NCBI GenBank assembly: GCA_016711295.1 | Contig: JADJTE010000001.1 | Coordinates: forward strand, 62,001-126,000 | Reading direction: 5' to 3' | DNA length: 64,000 bases | Source: Sphingobacteriales bacterium | GTDB taxonomy: Bacteria; Bacteroidota; Bacteroidia; Chitinophagales; UBA2359 | In this document: positions 8,809-18,100 of the stretch, one piece after another | Numbering within the stretch: position 1 is the first letter of the stretch | How the letters are laid out: each line of letters opens with the position of its first letter | Position numbers and translations under genes: made by a program | The notes under the pieces: model-generated | Seen by the model: only the letters and a program-made list of their open reading frames with translations | Database searches by the model: none | Told to the model about the DNA's origin: nothing

Positions 8809-10491
8809 ATGGATCATAGCCCCGCAACAGAACCCGCACCCGTACTCAATTTTATAGAGCAAATTATCGAAGAACACAACCTAAGCGGCAAATACGGCGG
8901 TCGCGTACATACGCGCTTCCCGCCCGAACCCAACGGCTATTTGCACATCGGTCATGCCAAATCGATTTGTCTCAACTACGGATTAGCCGAAAAATATCAC
9001 GGCAAATTTAACCTGCGCTTCGACGACACCAACCCCGTCACCGAAGACACCGAATATGTAGATGCTATCCGCGAAGACGTACAATGGTTAGGCGCACGCT
9101 GGGACGACCGCGAATTTTATGCCTCCAACTATTTCGACCAACTCTATGCCGCTGCCGTACAACTCATCAAAAATGGCAAGGCTTATGTAGACGACTCAAC
9201 TGCCGAGCAAATAGCCGAGATGAAAGGCACGCCTACGAAAGCAGGCATCGATAGCCCCTACCGAAACCGCAGCATCGCCGAAAACCTATCCTTGTTCGAG
9301 CAAATGAAAAACGGCGACTTCGAAGAGGGAACTTGCACCCTACGCGCCCGAATTGATATGGCATCGCCCAATATGCACCTGCGCGACCCCATCATCTACC
9401 GCATCAAAAAAGCACATCACCACCGAACCGGCGACCAATGGTGCATCTATCCAATGTACGATTTTGCTCATGGCATATCCGACAGCATCGAGGGCATTAC
9501 CCACTCTATTTGTACCCTCGAATTTGAGGTACATCGCCCATTATACGACTGGATACTTGCCGAGCTGGGCAATTACCAACCCCAACAAATAGAGTTTGCC
9601 CGACTAAACCTCAATTATACCGTTATGAGCAAGCGTTACCTCAAACGCTTAGTAACCGAAGGCTATGTCAAGGGCTGGGACGACCCGCGTATGCCCACCG
9701 TATGCGGCTTGCGTAGGCGCGGCTATACCGCCGAGGCTATCCGCGAGTTTGCTCGCCGTGTAGGTGTAGCCAAACGCGAAAATGTCATCGACCTAAGTTT
9801 GCTCGAATTTTGCGTGCGCGAACACCTAAACAAAACCGCTCCCCGCGTGATGGCTGTGCTCGACCCGCTGCTCCTCACTATTAGCAACTATCCCGAAAAT
9901 CATACCGAATGGCTTGCGGCTGAAAATAACCCCGAATCGCCCGAAAGCGGTACGCGACAATTGCCATTTAGCCAAACGCTATACATAGAGCGCGATGATT
10001 TTATGGAGAACCCGCCTAAAAAGTATTTCCGCTTGTACCCGGGCGGCATGGTGCGCCTCAAAAACGCCTATATTATACGCTGCGACGAAGTACTAAAAGA
10101 CGCATCGGGTAAGGTCATTGAATTGCGCTGTTCCTATATCCCCGAAAGCAAAAGCGGCGAGGATACAAGCGGCATTTCGGTCAAAGGCACGATTCATTGG
10201 GTATCCGTAGCCCACGCGCTAAGTGCCGAGTTGCGTGCCTACGACCGCCTTTTCAAGGACGAAGACCCTATGGCAAAGGATAATTTCTTAGATAGTCTCA
10301 ATCCCGACTCGCTCACCGTCAGCAAGATATGGGTCGAGCCATCACTATCCAATACTCAGGCGGGCGACCGTTTCCAATTTATACGCAAAGGATATTATTG
10401 TACCGACCAAGACAGCCAACCCGGACAATTAGTGTTTAACCAAACTGTGGGGCTGAAAGATAGCTGGGCAAAAGAAACCAACAAACGTTAA
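8809..10491 (+). CDS. glnS: Glutaminyl-tRNA synthetase
   Basis: 560 aa, the usual length. Class I aminoacyl-tRNA synthetase that charges tRNA-Gln in the cytoplasm. The HIGH motif is in PPEPNGYLHIGHAKSI and the KMSKS-equivalent is VMSKRYL. The GlnRS-type acceptor-stem and catalytic segments (FDDTNP, DFAHGISDSIEGITHS) precede a C-terminal anticodon-binding beta-barrel (residues about 340-550) ending VFNQTVGLKDSW. Presence of GlnRS means Gln-tRNA is made directly. The ATG at 8809 follows the MITE-containing spacer; no exact TAnnTTTG box was found upstream. A strong hairpin follows the stop. Confidence 0.97.
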   Translation: MDHSPATEPAPVLNFIEQIIEEHNLSGKYGGRVHTRFPPEPNGYLHIGHAKSICLNYGLAEKYHGKFNLRFDDTNPVTEDTEYVDAIREDVQWLGARWDDREFYASNYFDQLYAAAVQLIKNGKAYVDDSTAEQIAEMKGTPTKAGIDSPYRNRSIAENLSLFEQMKNGDFEEGTCTLRARIDMASPNMHLRDPIIYRIKKAHHHRTGDQWCIYPMYDFAHGISDSIEGITHSICTLEFEVHRPLYDWILAELGNYQPQQIEFARLNLNYTVMSKRYLKRLVTEGYVKGWDDPRMPTVCGLRRRGYTAEAIREFARRVGVAKRENVIDLSLLEFCVREHLNKTAPRVMAVLDPLLLTISNYPENHTEWLAAENNPESPESGTRQLPFSQTLYIERDDFMENPPKKYFRLYPGGMVRLKNAYIIRCDEVLKDASGKVIELRCSYIPESKSGEDTSGISVKGTIHWVSVAHALSAELRAYDRLFKDEDPMAKDNFLDSLNPDSLTVSKIWVEPSLSNTQAGDRFQFIRKGYYCTDQDSQPGQLVFNQTVGLKDSWAKETNKR

Positions 10492-10525
10492 AGCCCAATA
10501 AATATTCAACCTAACACCCATCGCT

Positions 10526-10563
10526 GCCCTGTTTTGCTTCCGACTAAGTAAGCAAAACAGGGC
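10526..10563 (+). terminator. Hairpin downstream of glnS
   Basis: Perfect 14-bp stem gccctgttttgctt / aagcaaaacagggc with a 10-nt loop, starting 35 bp after the glnS stop. It is followed by aatagtt and not by a long T-run, so it is either a weak intrinsic terminator or a 3'-end-stabilising hairpin. Confidence 0.65.
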
Positions 10564-10607
10564 AATAGTTATTTAGAGCGTACTGAAAAAGTAGGCGTTT
10601 TTAGACA

Positions 10608-10938
10608 CTATTGAATATTAAAGAAAGTGTTATTTACAAATATGAAGTAATAGGAGAGGTAATTTCGGATATAGTACCATATTTTGAACGGGCACAAAGA
10701 CAGTGCTTTGAGCCATCGAGCAATGTTCGTGGCTATGATACAGCAAGTAACCCAAACACGGGTTGTTTCATTGGTTTTTGCTGCAATACGGTCTAAGCCG
10801 TAGCGGTTTTTGGTTTGCCCGATTTTGCCCTCTACGATATTGCGTTGGTTTCGTTCAACTTGGGCAATTCGTTTTGCTTTGGCAGTTTGGTCTTCTTTTT
10901 TGGGGCGACCGAGTGGCTTGACAATCAGAAAACAATAT
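10608..10938 (-). pseudogene. C-terminal remnant of an IS5/IS1182-like DDE transposase
   Basis: On the minus strand an open frame runs from about 10938 to a TAG at 10608. It reads GRPKKEDQTAKAKRIAQ, then ERNQRNIVEGKIGQTKNRYG and LDRIAAKTNETTRVWVTC. The R-N-x-x-E-G-K-x-G-x-x-K-x-x-Y-G-L-x-x-I pattern is the C-terminal catalytic-glutamate region of IS5/IS1182-type transposases. The N-terminal domain and the two aspartates are missing; the HNH gene begins within 30 bp. This is the scar of an insertion sequence at the edge of the R-M island. Confidence 0.75.
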
Positions 10939-10965
10939 TGCTATCATGCTTTCGCCGCAATTTTT

Positions 10966-11550
10966 TTATTTTTTCCATTCGATATGACCATTGATGTCGT
11001 TTCTCTCAAAAACTTCCAATATTTCAGCGCAAAACTTTTGCAAAGTTTCATCTTTTTGTCCTTTTGCCAACTCATACAATCGGATAAACATCTTCTTTCC
11101 TGTCTCCGTTTGTTTAAAATTCTTCTTCAAAAAATTGTGTTGAGCGCACAAGGTTTGCCCATTCTCTATTGTCGCTTCTCCGCCAAAATCTTTTGCCTTT
11201 ATATGGTCAATATGCAATTCTATACCTTCTTGCTCTCCTCTACCACAAATCACACACCTATATCCGTCCCTTTCGAGAATTTGCGCTTTTTGGGCAGCCG
11301 TAAAATCCTGCAATACTCTATTATGCACATGCTCAGGGTCATAGCGATAAACACCCTTTGCCACTTTAATTAGAAATCCTTTCTGAGCTAAATAGCGAAT
11401 AGCCCTGTCTGGATCTCTAAATACCTCTCCGGTCTGTTTTTTCCATTCAGCCACAACCCAGTCAACAACTTCTGGGTGCTGAATATCGCGTAAAGGATTG
11501 TTTATAAAAAACTCCTTCACCAATTCCATTTGTGATAGTCCTTTTGCCAT
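10966..11550 (-). CDS. HNH endonuclease, probable type II restriction enzyme partner
   Basis: 194 aa. Residues 1-80 look like a winged-helix DNA-binding domain (basic, with GFLIKVAKGVYRYDP at its end). Residues about 105-150 are an HNH nuclease: CVICG zinc/structural turn, LHIDHIKAKDFGG with the HxD/H catalytic pair, and ENGQTLCAQHNFLK with the second histidine. The start codon overlaps the stop of the methyltransferase by one base (TAATG), so the two are translationally coupled. An HNH nuclease in an operon with a sequence-specific methylase indicates a type II R-M system. The recognition site cannot be predicted. Confidence 0.85.
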   Translation of the reverse strand: MAKGLSQMELVKEFFINNPLRDIQHPEVVDWVVAEWKKQTGEVFRDPDRAIRYLAQKGFLIKVAKGVYRYDPEHVHNRVLQDFTAAQKAQILERDGYRCVICGRGEQEGIELHIDHIKAKDFGGEATIENGQTLCAQHNFLKKNFKQTETGKKMFIRLYELAKGQKDETLQKFCAEILEVFERNDINGHIEWKK

Positions 11551-12392
11551 TATTTAAATTCAATTGTTCCTGTTTCCTGCATAATCCTAATTTTAGCCAA
11601 TTCGCAATACTTATCGTCGAGTTCCAACCCTACTGCCCTTCTTTCAAGGTTTTCGGCAACTAATAAAGTTGTCCCACTTCCTGCAAAAGGGTCAAAAATA
11701 ATATCTTTTTGATAACTAAAAAGTTTAATACACCGATACGGGAGTTCTTTGGGAAAAGGGGCAGGGTGCCCAATTCTCTTTTTGCTTTCGCCATTAAAGA
11801 CCCATACTCCTTGTGTCCAATCTTTAAACTCGTCTGCTGTTATATCTGATATTTTTGTTCCATTCGTTTTTTTCCAATCATCTTTGTAAAAAACGACAAT
11901 CAACTCAACGGGGGCAATAACTACGGGGGCAGAAGCTGATTTCCATGACCCCCAAGCTGTTCTTCTCGATATATTTCCTTCGTTCCAAATAATAGTTGTT
12001 TTATATTTCCAACCCACCTTTTGGGCAATTTGGGTCAAATCTGCTCCTACTGCCCTGTGTCCTCCCTTATTTTTGTCCAGAGGTATATTCAAGCAAAAAC
12101 GCGTTTGCGTTTTACTCCAATCATAACAGTTTTTCATCCATTTTTCAGAGAACGCCAAATACTGTTCATAATTTAGCTCATCGTTATTCGAATTATAATC
12201 AATTCCCACATTATAAGGCGGAGAAGTAATAATCAAATCGATAAACTCTCGGTCAAATGAATGTTCATTTAGGGCATCGCCATGAAAAAGTATCACTTCT
12301 TTATGGCGAAAATATTCCTTTCTATCCCCAAAATTCAGCTTTTCAAGCAAGTCTATATTTTTGTATTCTAATGTTTCATTATTTTTTATCAT
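11550..12392 (-). CDS. DNA methyltransferase (beta class, DNA-cytosine N4 or adenine N6), type II R-M
   Basis: 280 aa. Catalytic motif IV (TSPPYN, about residue 55) comes first and the SAM-binding motif I (FDPFAGSGTT, about residue 240) near the C-terminus, the order of beta-class enzymes. The S-P-P-Y form favours an N4-cytosine methylase, but N6-adenine is possible. The middle (residues about 100-200) would hold the target-recognition region. It modifies host DNA to protect against the coupled HNH nuclease, and is first in the operon so methylation precedes cutting. The IS remnant downstream suggests the island was acquired. Confidence 0.9.
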   Translation of the reverse strand: MIKNNETLEYKNIDLLEKLNFGDRKEYFRHKEVILFHGDALNEHSFDREFIDLIITSPPYNVGIDYNSNNDELNYEQYLAFSEKWMKNCYDWSKTQTRFCLNIPLDKNKGGHRAVGADLTQIAQKVGWKYKTTIIWNEGNISRRTAWGSWKSASAPVVIAPVELIVVFYKDDWKKTNGTKISDITADEFKDWTQGVWVFNGESKKRIGHPAPFPKELPYRCIKLFSYQKDIIFDPFAGSGTTLLVAENLERRAVGLELDDKYCELAKIRIMQETGTIEFK

Positions 12393-12503
12393 TACAATAA
12401 ATTATTTTACCGATAGTTAATAAATTATAAATAATACTATTTCTTCCTTTTATGAAGTAGAGTGACTCTCGATTTTGCCAAGTGAAATGGGTGAACTGAT
12501 GAG

Positions 12504-12511
12504 CAAAAATA
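12504..12511 (-). promoter_or_regulatory. Candidate -7 box (TATTTTTG) for the R-M operon
   Basis: Exact TAnnTTTG match on the minus strand, 112 bp before the methyltransferase ATG. The rest of 12393-12720 shows no convincing gene. Confidence 0.4.
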
Positions 12512-12720
12512 CGCTATTATTTGCGTTTTTACTTAGCTCTTAGAAACATTTTTATTTCAACTTTGCGAAATGCCCGCTCAAGCCGCTTGCCTCGCCTCCT
12601 TTGAGCAAAAAGGTAAAATGTGGTGATGCCTGTTCAGTGTGCCCCACAATGCTTAACATTAGTGCCTCAATAGCTATCTGCTCGCTTGCCACATACACAG
12701 CCCACACCACACCTATAGGC

Positions 12721-12756
12721 AAAAAAAGCCCCGCCGGTAAAATACCAGCGGGGCTT
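12721..12756 (-). terminator. Rho-independent terminator of the giant surface-protein gene
   Basis: On the minus strand AAGCCCCGC pairs perfectly with GCGGGGCTT across a 13-nt loop and is followed directly by a run of seven Ts. It lies 21 bp past the stop codon of the giant gene. Confidence 0.85.
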
Positions 12757-12776
12757 AGAGGCAAATTAATATTACC

Positions 12777-15176
12777 TTATTTGGTCAGCACCAATCTCAA
12801 TTGTTCGCGCTCGCCACTTTCGGTTATAGCTACCACGACATACATGCCGCTTGGTAGATTATCCGCCTCAAAAGGCAATTGCTGTATGGTATTGGCATCG
12901 ACACTACCTTTGAATAACTCAGTAACCATTTGTCCTGCGGCATTAAACACCGCTACCGTAACATCTTCGGTTTCGCTTAGGCTCAACTCGATATGAGTAG
13001 TAGACTGGAATGGATTAGGAGCAGCACTTAGGGCTATGGTAGTAAGCACGTCTTCGGCTTTGGTTCTGCCTCTGCGCTCGCGCGGTACCCAATACCAACC
13101 CTCTGTTTGTTGTCCGTTGCAATCTGTCACTGTCACCGAGTACCAACCGTAGGGCAAATTGGTAATGGTAGGTCCGGTAGCTGTGCCCGCACCTGTCCAT
13201 GTAACAGGTCCCGACCATTGGTAGCTATATCCTCCGTTGCCCACACACGACGGATCACCGCCCGTAGTTACTATCGTAATTGCTCCGTTATCTGCCGTAC
13301 CTGTTTGAGCCGTTATCGTATAGTCGTCTATATCCAAAATGGTGTTAACACCATCAGGTATGTTGTCAAATACTAACTCGCTTGTAGTACAGTTGTTGCT
13401 ATCCGATACCGTAACTGACCAATTGGCATTGTCGGCATAATAAACAGTAATGATTACGCCATCTACGTCTGCTACTCCGTCACCATCGCTATCTACTAAG
13501 CCCGGTGCAATATCATAACGCACATAACCCGTATTGAGCCAAGTGTAATAGTAGGGCTGCGTACCGCCATATACCGTAATAGTGTTCATATTATAGGCAA
13601 ATGGAGACGTGCCGCCTGCTCCTTCCGAAATGTTTGATACTGTGGTAAGCGTCGGGAACGATTGCAAGACGACAAATACCGTACCTGGGTCAGATATCGC
13701 ATAACAACCTTCGGTCGTAGCTCCAATGTCCGAAATAGCACTACCTATACTCGCCGTTGGAATGGGCGGGTTAGAAGTAAATACGGTATAGCTATATACG
13801 GTATAACTGCCCGCTGCCAAGCTACCTGCGCCCGTAGTCGTAAATACGCCTGTGCTGTTGATAGCAACTATCAATCCCGTAGCGTTATCCACTACTACAT
13901 AGCTATGTTCATAATCAAGCCCCGTAGTAAATCCAGTAGCCGTAACTACTACATTATCGCCAGGGCAGGTCTGCGATGTTATACTCAATACGCCTTCTTC
14001 GGCAGCGCAACATGGCAATACCGTAATTGTCGTGGAACAAACCGTTGTATTGAAATTCACGTCGCGCACTGTCCAAGTCACTGTCGTTGTGCCTATCGGG
14101 TAGAAGCCCGATGCATCAATAGTACCATTGAAACTATTCTGCACCGCCGATATTCCACAATTATCTGTGATAACAGGTAAAGGTACTATCACATCAGCAC
14201 CCGTAGCAGATAAAGAACAAGGAGCTATTACCGTAATAGGTGCAGGGCATTGAACCGAAGGTGCCTGAGTATCGTTCACCGTAACTAAAGTAGAGCATTG
14301 CGAGCTATTGCCATTCACATCTGTCACCGTCCAAATAACTGTCGTATTGCCCACGGGATAAAATCCGCTCGCGTTGTCAGTGCCGTTATGGCTATTCACA
14401 ATGCTGGCAATGCCGCAATTATCCGTAGCTACCAACTGCGGAACAGTCACTACCGCACCACAAACATCGATATCGTTATTCCTCAATACGCCAATCGGAC
14501 AAGCAATGGTCGGAGCTTCGTCATCGGTCACAGTTACAGTTTGCGTACAAGTCATAGTATTACCGCCTGCATCTGTCGCAGTCCAAATAATTGTAGTTGT
14601 ACCAACAGCATAAGCACCTGACGCATTCGAAGTGCCATTGAAATCGTTGGTCAATACGACTGTGCCGCAGTTATCCGTGACAAAAGGCGATATTACATTG
14701 ACAACAGCATAACACTCGCCAAAAATGGCTGAGCCGCCAAACGAATCCCCACAACCCGCCGTAAAGGTCGGTGCCGAAGTGTCTGTCACTGTCACCGTGA
14801 AAGAGCAGGTCGTAGTATTGCCCGCAGCATCGGTCGCCGTATAAGTAACGGTCGTCGTGCCAAGCGCAAAGGTGCTGCCCGATGCGTGTGTACTCGTCAA
14901 GGTAATTGAACCCGATGCAGTGCAATTGTCTGTCGGTACTGGTGCCGTCCAAGTTGCCACTGCGTCGCAGCTACCAGAGGCAGCAGTCAAAGAAATATCG
15001 GCAGGACAAACCAACAAAGGTGCTTCGCTGTCTGTAACCGTCACCGTATGGCTGCATGTCGCTGTATTGCCATTTACGTCCGTTACCGTCCATAATACCG
15101 TAGTCGTGCCTACGGGTAAGTATCTGAGGCGTTGCTCGTACCGTTGAAACTGTTCAGTACAGAAGCTACTCCGCAA
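12777..15176 (-). CDS. Giant surface protein, C-terminal part: HYR domains and T9SS sorting domain
   Basis: 799 aa open. The first 400 residues hold four or five HYR domains (each about 82 aa, with a CP-start, a DNCG core, and a W-T-A/V-T-D...C-x-x-T-V-T-V-T-D end). Next is a CCAAEEGVLSITSQTCPGD linker, Ig-like modules, an acidic Ca-binding-type loop (DSDGDGVADVDG), and a WYWVPRERRGR segment. The last about 80 residues form a type A T9SS sorting domain: APNPF, then a VAVFNAAGQMV strand and a LPSGMYVVV strand, ending in LVLTK. PorU-type processing and outer-membrane transfer are expected from the family. Confidence 0.9.
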   Translation of the reverse strand: MRSSFCTEQFQRYEQRLRYLPVGTTTVLWTVTDVNGNTATCSHTVTVTDSEAPLLVCPADISLTAASGSCDAVATWTAPVPTDNCTASGSITLTSTHASGSTFALGTTTVTYTATDAAGNTTTCSFTVTVTDTSAPTFTAGCGDSFGGSAIFGECYAVVNVISPFVTDNCGTVVLTNDFNGTSNASGAYAVGTTTIIWTATDAGGNTMTCTQTVTVTDDEAPTIACPIGVLRNNDIDVCGAVVTVPQLVATDNCGIASIVNSHNGTDNASGFYPVGNTTVIWTVTDVNGNSSQCSTLVTVNDTQAPSVQCPAPITVIAPCSLSATGADVIVPLPVITDNCGISAVQNSFNGTIDASGFYPIGTTTVTWTVRDVNFNTTVCSTTITVLPCCAAEEGVLSITSQTCPGDNVVVTATGFTTGLDYEHSYVVVDNATGLIVAINSTGVFTTTGAGSLAAGSYTVYSYTVFTSNPPIPTASIGSAISDIGATTEGCYAISDPGTVFVVLQSFPTLTTVSNISEGAGGTSPFAYNMNTITVYGGTQPYYYTWLNTGYVRYDIAPGLVDSDGDGVADVDGVIITVYYADNANWSVTVSDSNNCTTSELVFDNIPDGVNTILDIDDYTITAQTGTADNGAITIVTTGGDPSCVGNGGYSYQWSGPVTWTGAGTATGPTITNLPYGWYSVTVTDCNGQQTEGWYWVPRERRGRTKAEDVLTTIALSAAPNPFQSTTHIELSLSETEDVTVAVFNAAGQMVTELFKGSVDANTIQQLPFEADNLPSGMYVVVAITESGEREQLRLVLTK

Positions 15177-18100
15177 TTATCCGCAGTATAAGGTACGGGT
15201 ATCGTCACCAATGCCGTACATAAACCAGCGGCATTAGACGTTACTATGCTCGTCGGGCAGTTGATGGTCGGAACTTGTACGTCTGTAACCGTCACCGTCT
15301 GGCTGCACGTAGTCGTGTTGCCCGATGCATCCGTCGCCGTCCAAACCACTATCGTCGTGCCTACGGGATAGAAACCGCTTGCTAATGATGCGCCTGTATA
15401 ATCGTTAATCAAACTCACAACGCCACAATTGTCCGTCGCTGTCGGCGGTACTACCGTTACATCGCCGTAACATACGCCATTCACCGTATTGGCAGTAAAC
15501 AATGCCCCCACAACCCGCCGTAAAGGTCGGTGCCGAAGTGTCTGTCACTGTCACCGTGAAAGAGCAGGTACTTACGTTGCCCGCATCGGTCGCCGTATAA
15601 GTAACGGTCGTCGTGCCAAGCGCAAAGGTGCTGCCCGATGCGTGTATACTCGTCAAGGAATTGAACCCGATGCAGTGCAATTGTCTGTCGGTACTGGTGC
15701 CGTCCAAGTTGCCACTGCGTCGCAGCTACCAGAGGCAGCAGTCAAAGAAATATCGGCAGGACAAACCAACAAAGGTGCTTCGCTGTCTGTAACCGTCACC
15801 GTATGGCTGCATGTCGCTGTATTGCCATTTACGTCCGTTACCGTCCATAATACCGTAGTCGTGCCTACGGGGTAAGTATCTGAGGCGTTGCTCGTACCGT
15901 TGAAACTGTTCAGTACAGAAGCTACTCCGCAATTATCCGCAGTATAAGGTACGGGTATCGTCACCAATGCCGTACATAAACCAGCGGCATTAGACGTTAC
16001 TATGCTCGTCGGGCAGTTGATGGTCGGAACTTGTACGTCTGTAACCGTCACCGTCTGGCTGCACGTAGTCGTGTTGCACGATGCATCCGTCGCCGTCCAA
16101 ACCACTATCGTCGTGCCTACGGGATAGAAACCGCTTGCTAATGATGCGCCTGTATAATCGTTAATCAAACTCACAACGCCACAATTGTCCGTCGCTGTCG
16201 GCGGTACTACCGTTACATCGCCGTAACATACGCCATTCACCGTATTGGCAGTAAACAATGCCCACAACCCGCCGTAAAGGTCGGTGCCTGAAGTGTCTGT
16301 CACTGTCACCGTGAAAGAGCAGGTACTTACGTTGCCCCAGCATCGGTCGCCGTATAAGTAACGGTCGTCTGCCAAGCGCAAAGGTGCTGCCCGATGCGTA
16401 TGATACTCGTCAAGGTAATTGAACCCGATGCAGTGCAATTGTCTGTCGGTACAGTGCCGTCCAAGTTGCCACTGCGTCGCAGCTACCAGAGGCAGCAGTC
16501 AAAGAAATATCGGCAGGACAAACCAACAAAGGTGCTTCGCTGTCTGTAACCGTCACCGTATGGCTGCATGTCGCTGTATTGCCATTTACGTCCGTTACCG
16601 TCCAGACTACCGTCGTCGTGCCCACGGGGTAAGTATCTGAGGCGTTGCTCGTACCGTTGAAACTGTTCAGTACAGAAGCTACTCCGCAATTATCCGCAGT
16701 ATAAGGTACGGGTATCGTCACCGATGCCGTACATAAACCCACCGCATTAGACGTTACTATGCTCGTCGGGCAGTTGATGGTCGGGGCTTGTACGTCTGTA
16801 ACCGTCACCGTCTGGCTGCACGTAGTCGTGTTGCCCGATGCATCCGTCGCCGTCCAAACCACTATCGTCGTGCCTACGGGATAGAAACCGCTTGCCAATG
16901 ATGCGCCTGTATAATCGTTAATCAAACTCACAACGCCACAATTGTCCGTCGCTGTCGGCGGTACTACCGTTACATCGCCGTAACATACGCCATTCACCGT
17001 ATTGGCAGTAAACAATGCCCCACAACCCGCCGTAAAGGTCGGTGCCGAAGTGTCTGTCACTGTCACCGTGAAAGAGCAGGTACCCACGTTGCCCCAGCAT
17101 CGGTCGCCGTATAAGTAACGGTCGTCGTGCCAAGCGCAAAGGTGCTGCCCGATGCGTGTGTACTCGTCAAGGTAATTGAACCCGATGCCGTGCAATTGTC
17201 TGTCGGTACAGGTGCCGTCCAAGTTGCCACTGCGTCGCAGCTACCAGAGGCAGCAGTCAAAGAAATATCGGCAGGACAAACCAACAAAGGTGCTTCGTCG
17301 TCTGTAACCGTCACCGTATGGCTGCCTGTCGCCGTATTGCCATTCACGTCCGTCACCGTCCATAATACCGTAGTCGTGCCTACGGGGTAAGTATCTGAGG
17401 CGTTGCTCGTACCGTTGAAACTGTTCAGTACAGAAGCTACTCCGCAATTATCCGCAGTATAAGGTACGGGTATCGTCACCAATGCCGTACATAAACCAGC
17501 GGCATTAGACGTTACTATGCTCGTCGGGCAGTTGATGGTCGGAACTTGTACGTCTGTAACCGTCACCGTCTGGCTGCACGTAGTCGTGTTGCCCGATGCA
17601 TCCGTCGCCGTCCAAACCACTATCGTCGTGCCTACGGGATAGAAACCGCTTGCCAATGGTGCGCCTGTATAATCGTTAATCAAACTCACAACGCCACAAT
17701 TGTCCGTCGCTGTCGGCGGTACTACCGTTACATCGCCGTAACATACGCCATTCACCGTATTGGCAGTAAACAATGCCCCACAACCCGCCGTAAAGGTCGG
17801 TGCCGAAGTGTCTGTCACTGTCACCGTGAAAGAGCAGGTACTTACGTTGCCCGCAGCATCGGTCGCCGTATAAGTAACGGTCGTCGTGCCAAGCGCAAAG
17901 GTGCTGCCCGATGCGTGTGTACTCGTCAAGGTAATTGAACCCGATGCCGTGCAATTGTCTGTCGGTACAGGGTGCGTCCAAGTTGCCACTGCGTCGCAGC
18001 TACCAGAGGCAGCAGTCAAAGAAATATCGGCAGGACAAACCAACAAAGGTGCTTCGTCGTCTGTAACCGTCACCGTATGGCTGCATGTCGCCGTATTGCC

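Noticed and set aside
10526..10563. Possible attenuator or riboswitch after glnS
   Set aside because: A simple perfect hairpin after a stop codon, with no following gene on that strand; terminator or mRNA-end structure is enough.
10810..11373. 187-aa plus-strand frame
   Set aside because: It is antisense to the HNH endonuclease, whose HNH motif is unambiguous.
12552..12764. 70-aa minus-strand frame
   Set aside because: It overlaps the terminator of the giant gene and resembles no family.
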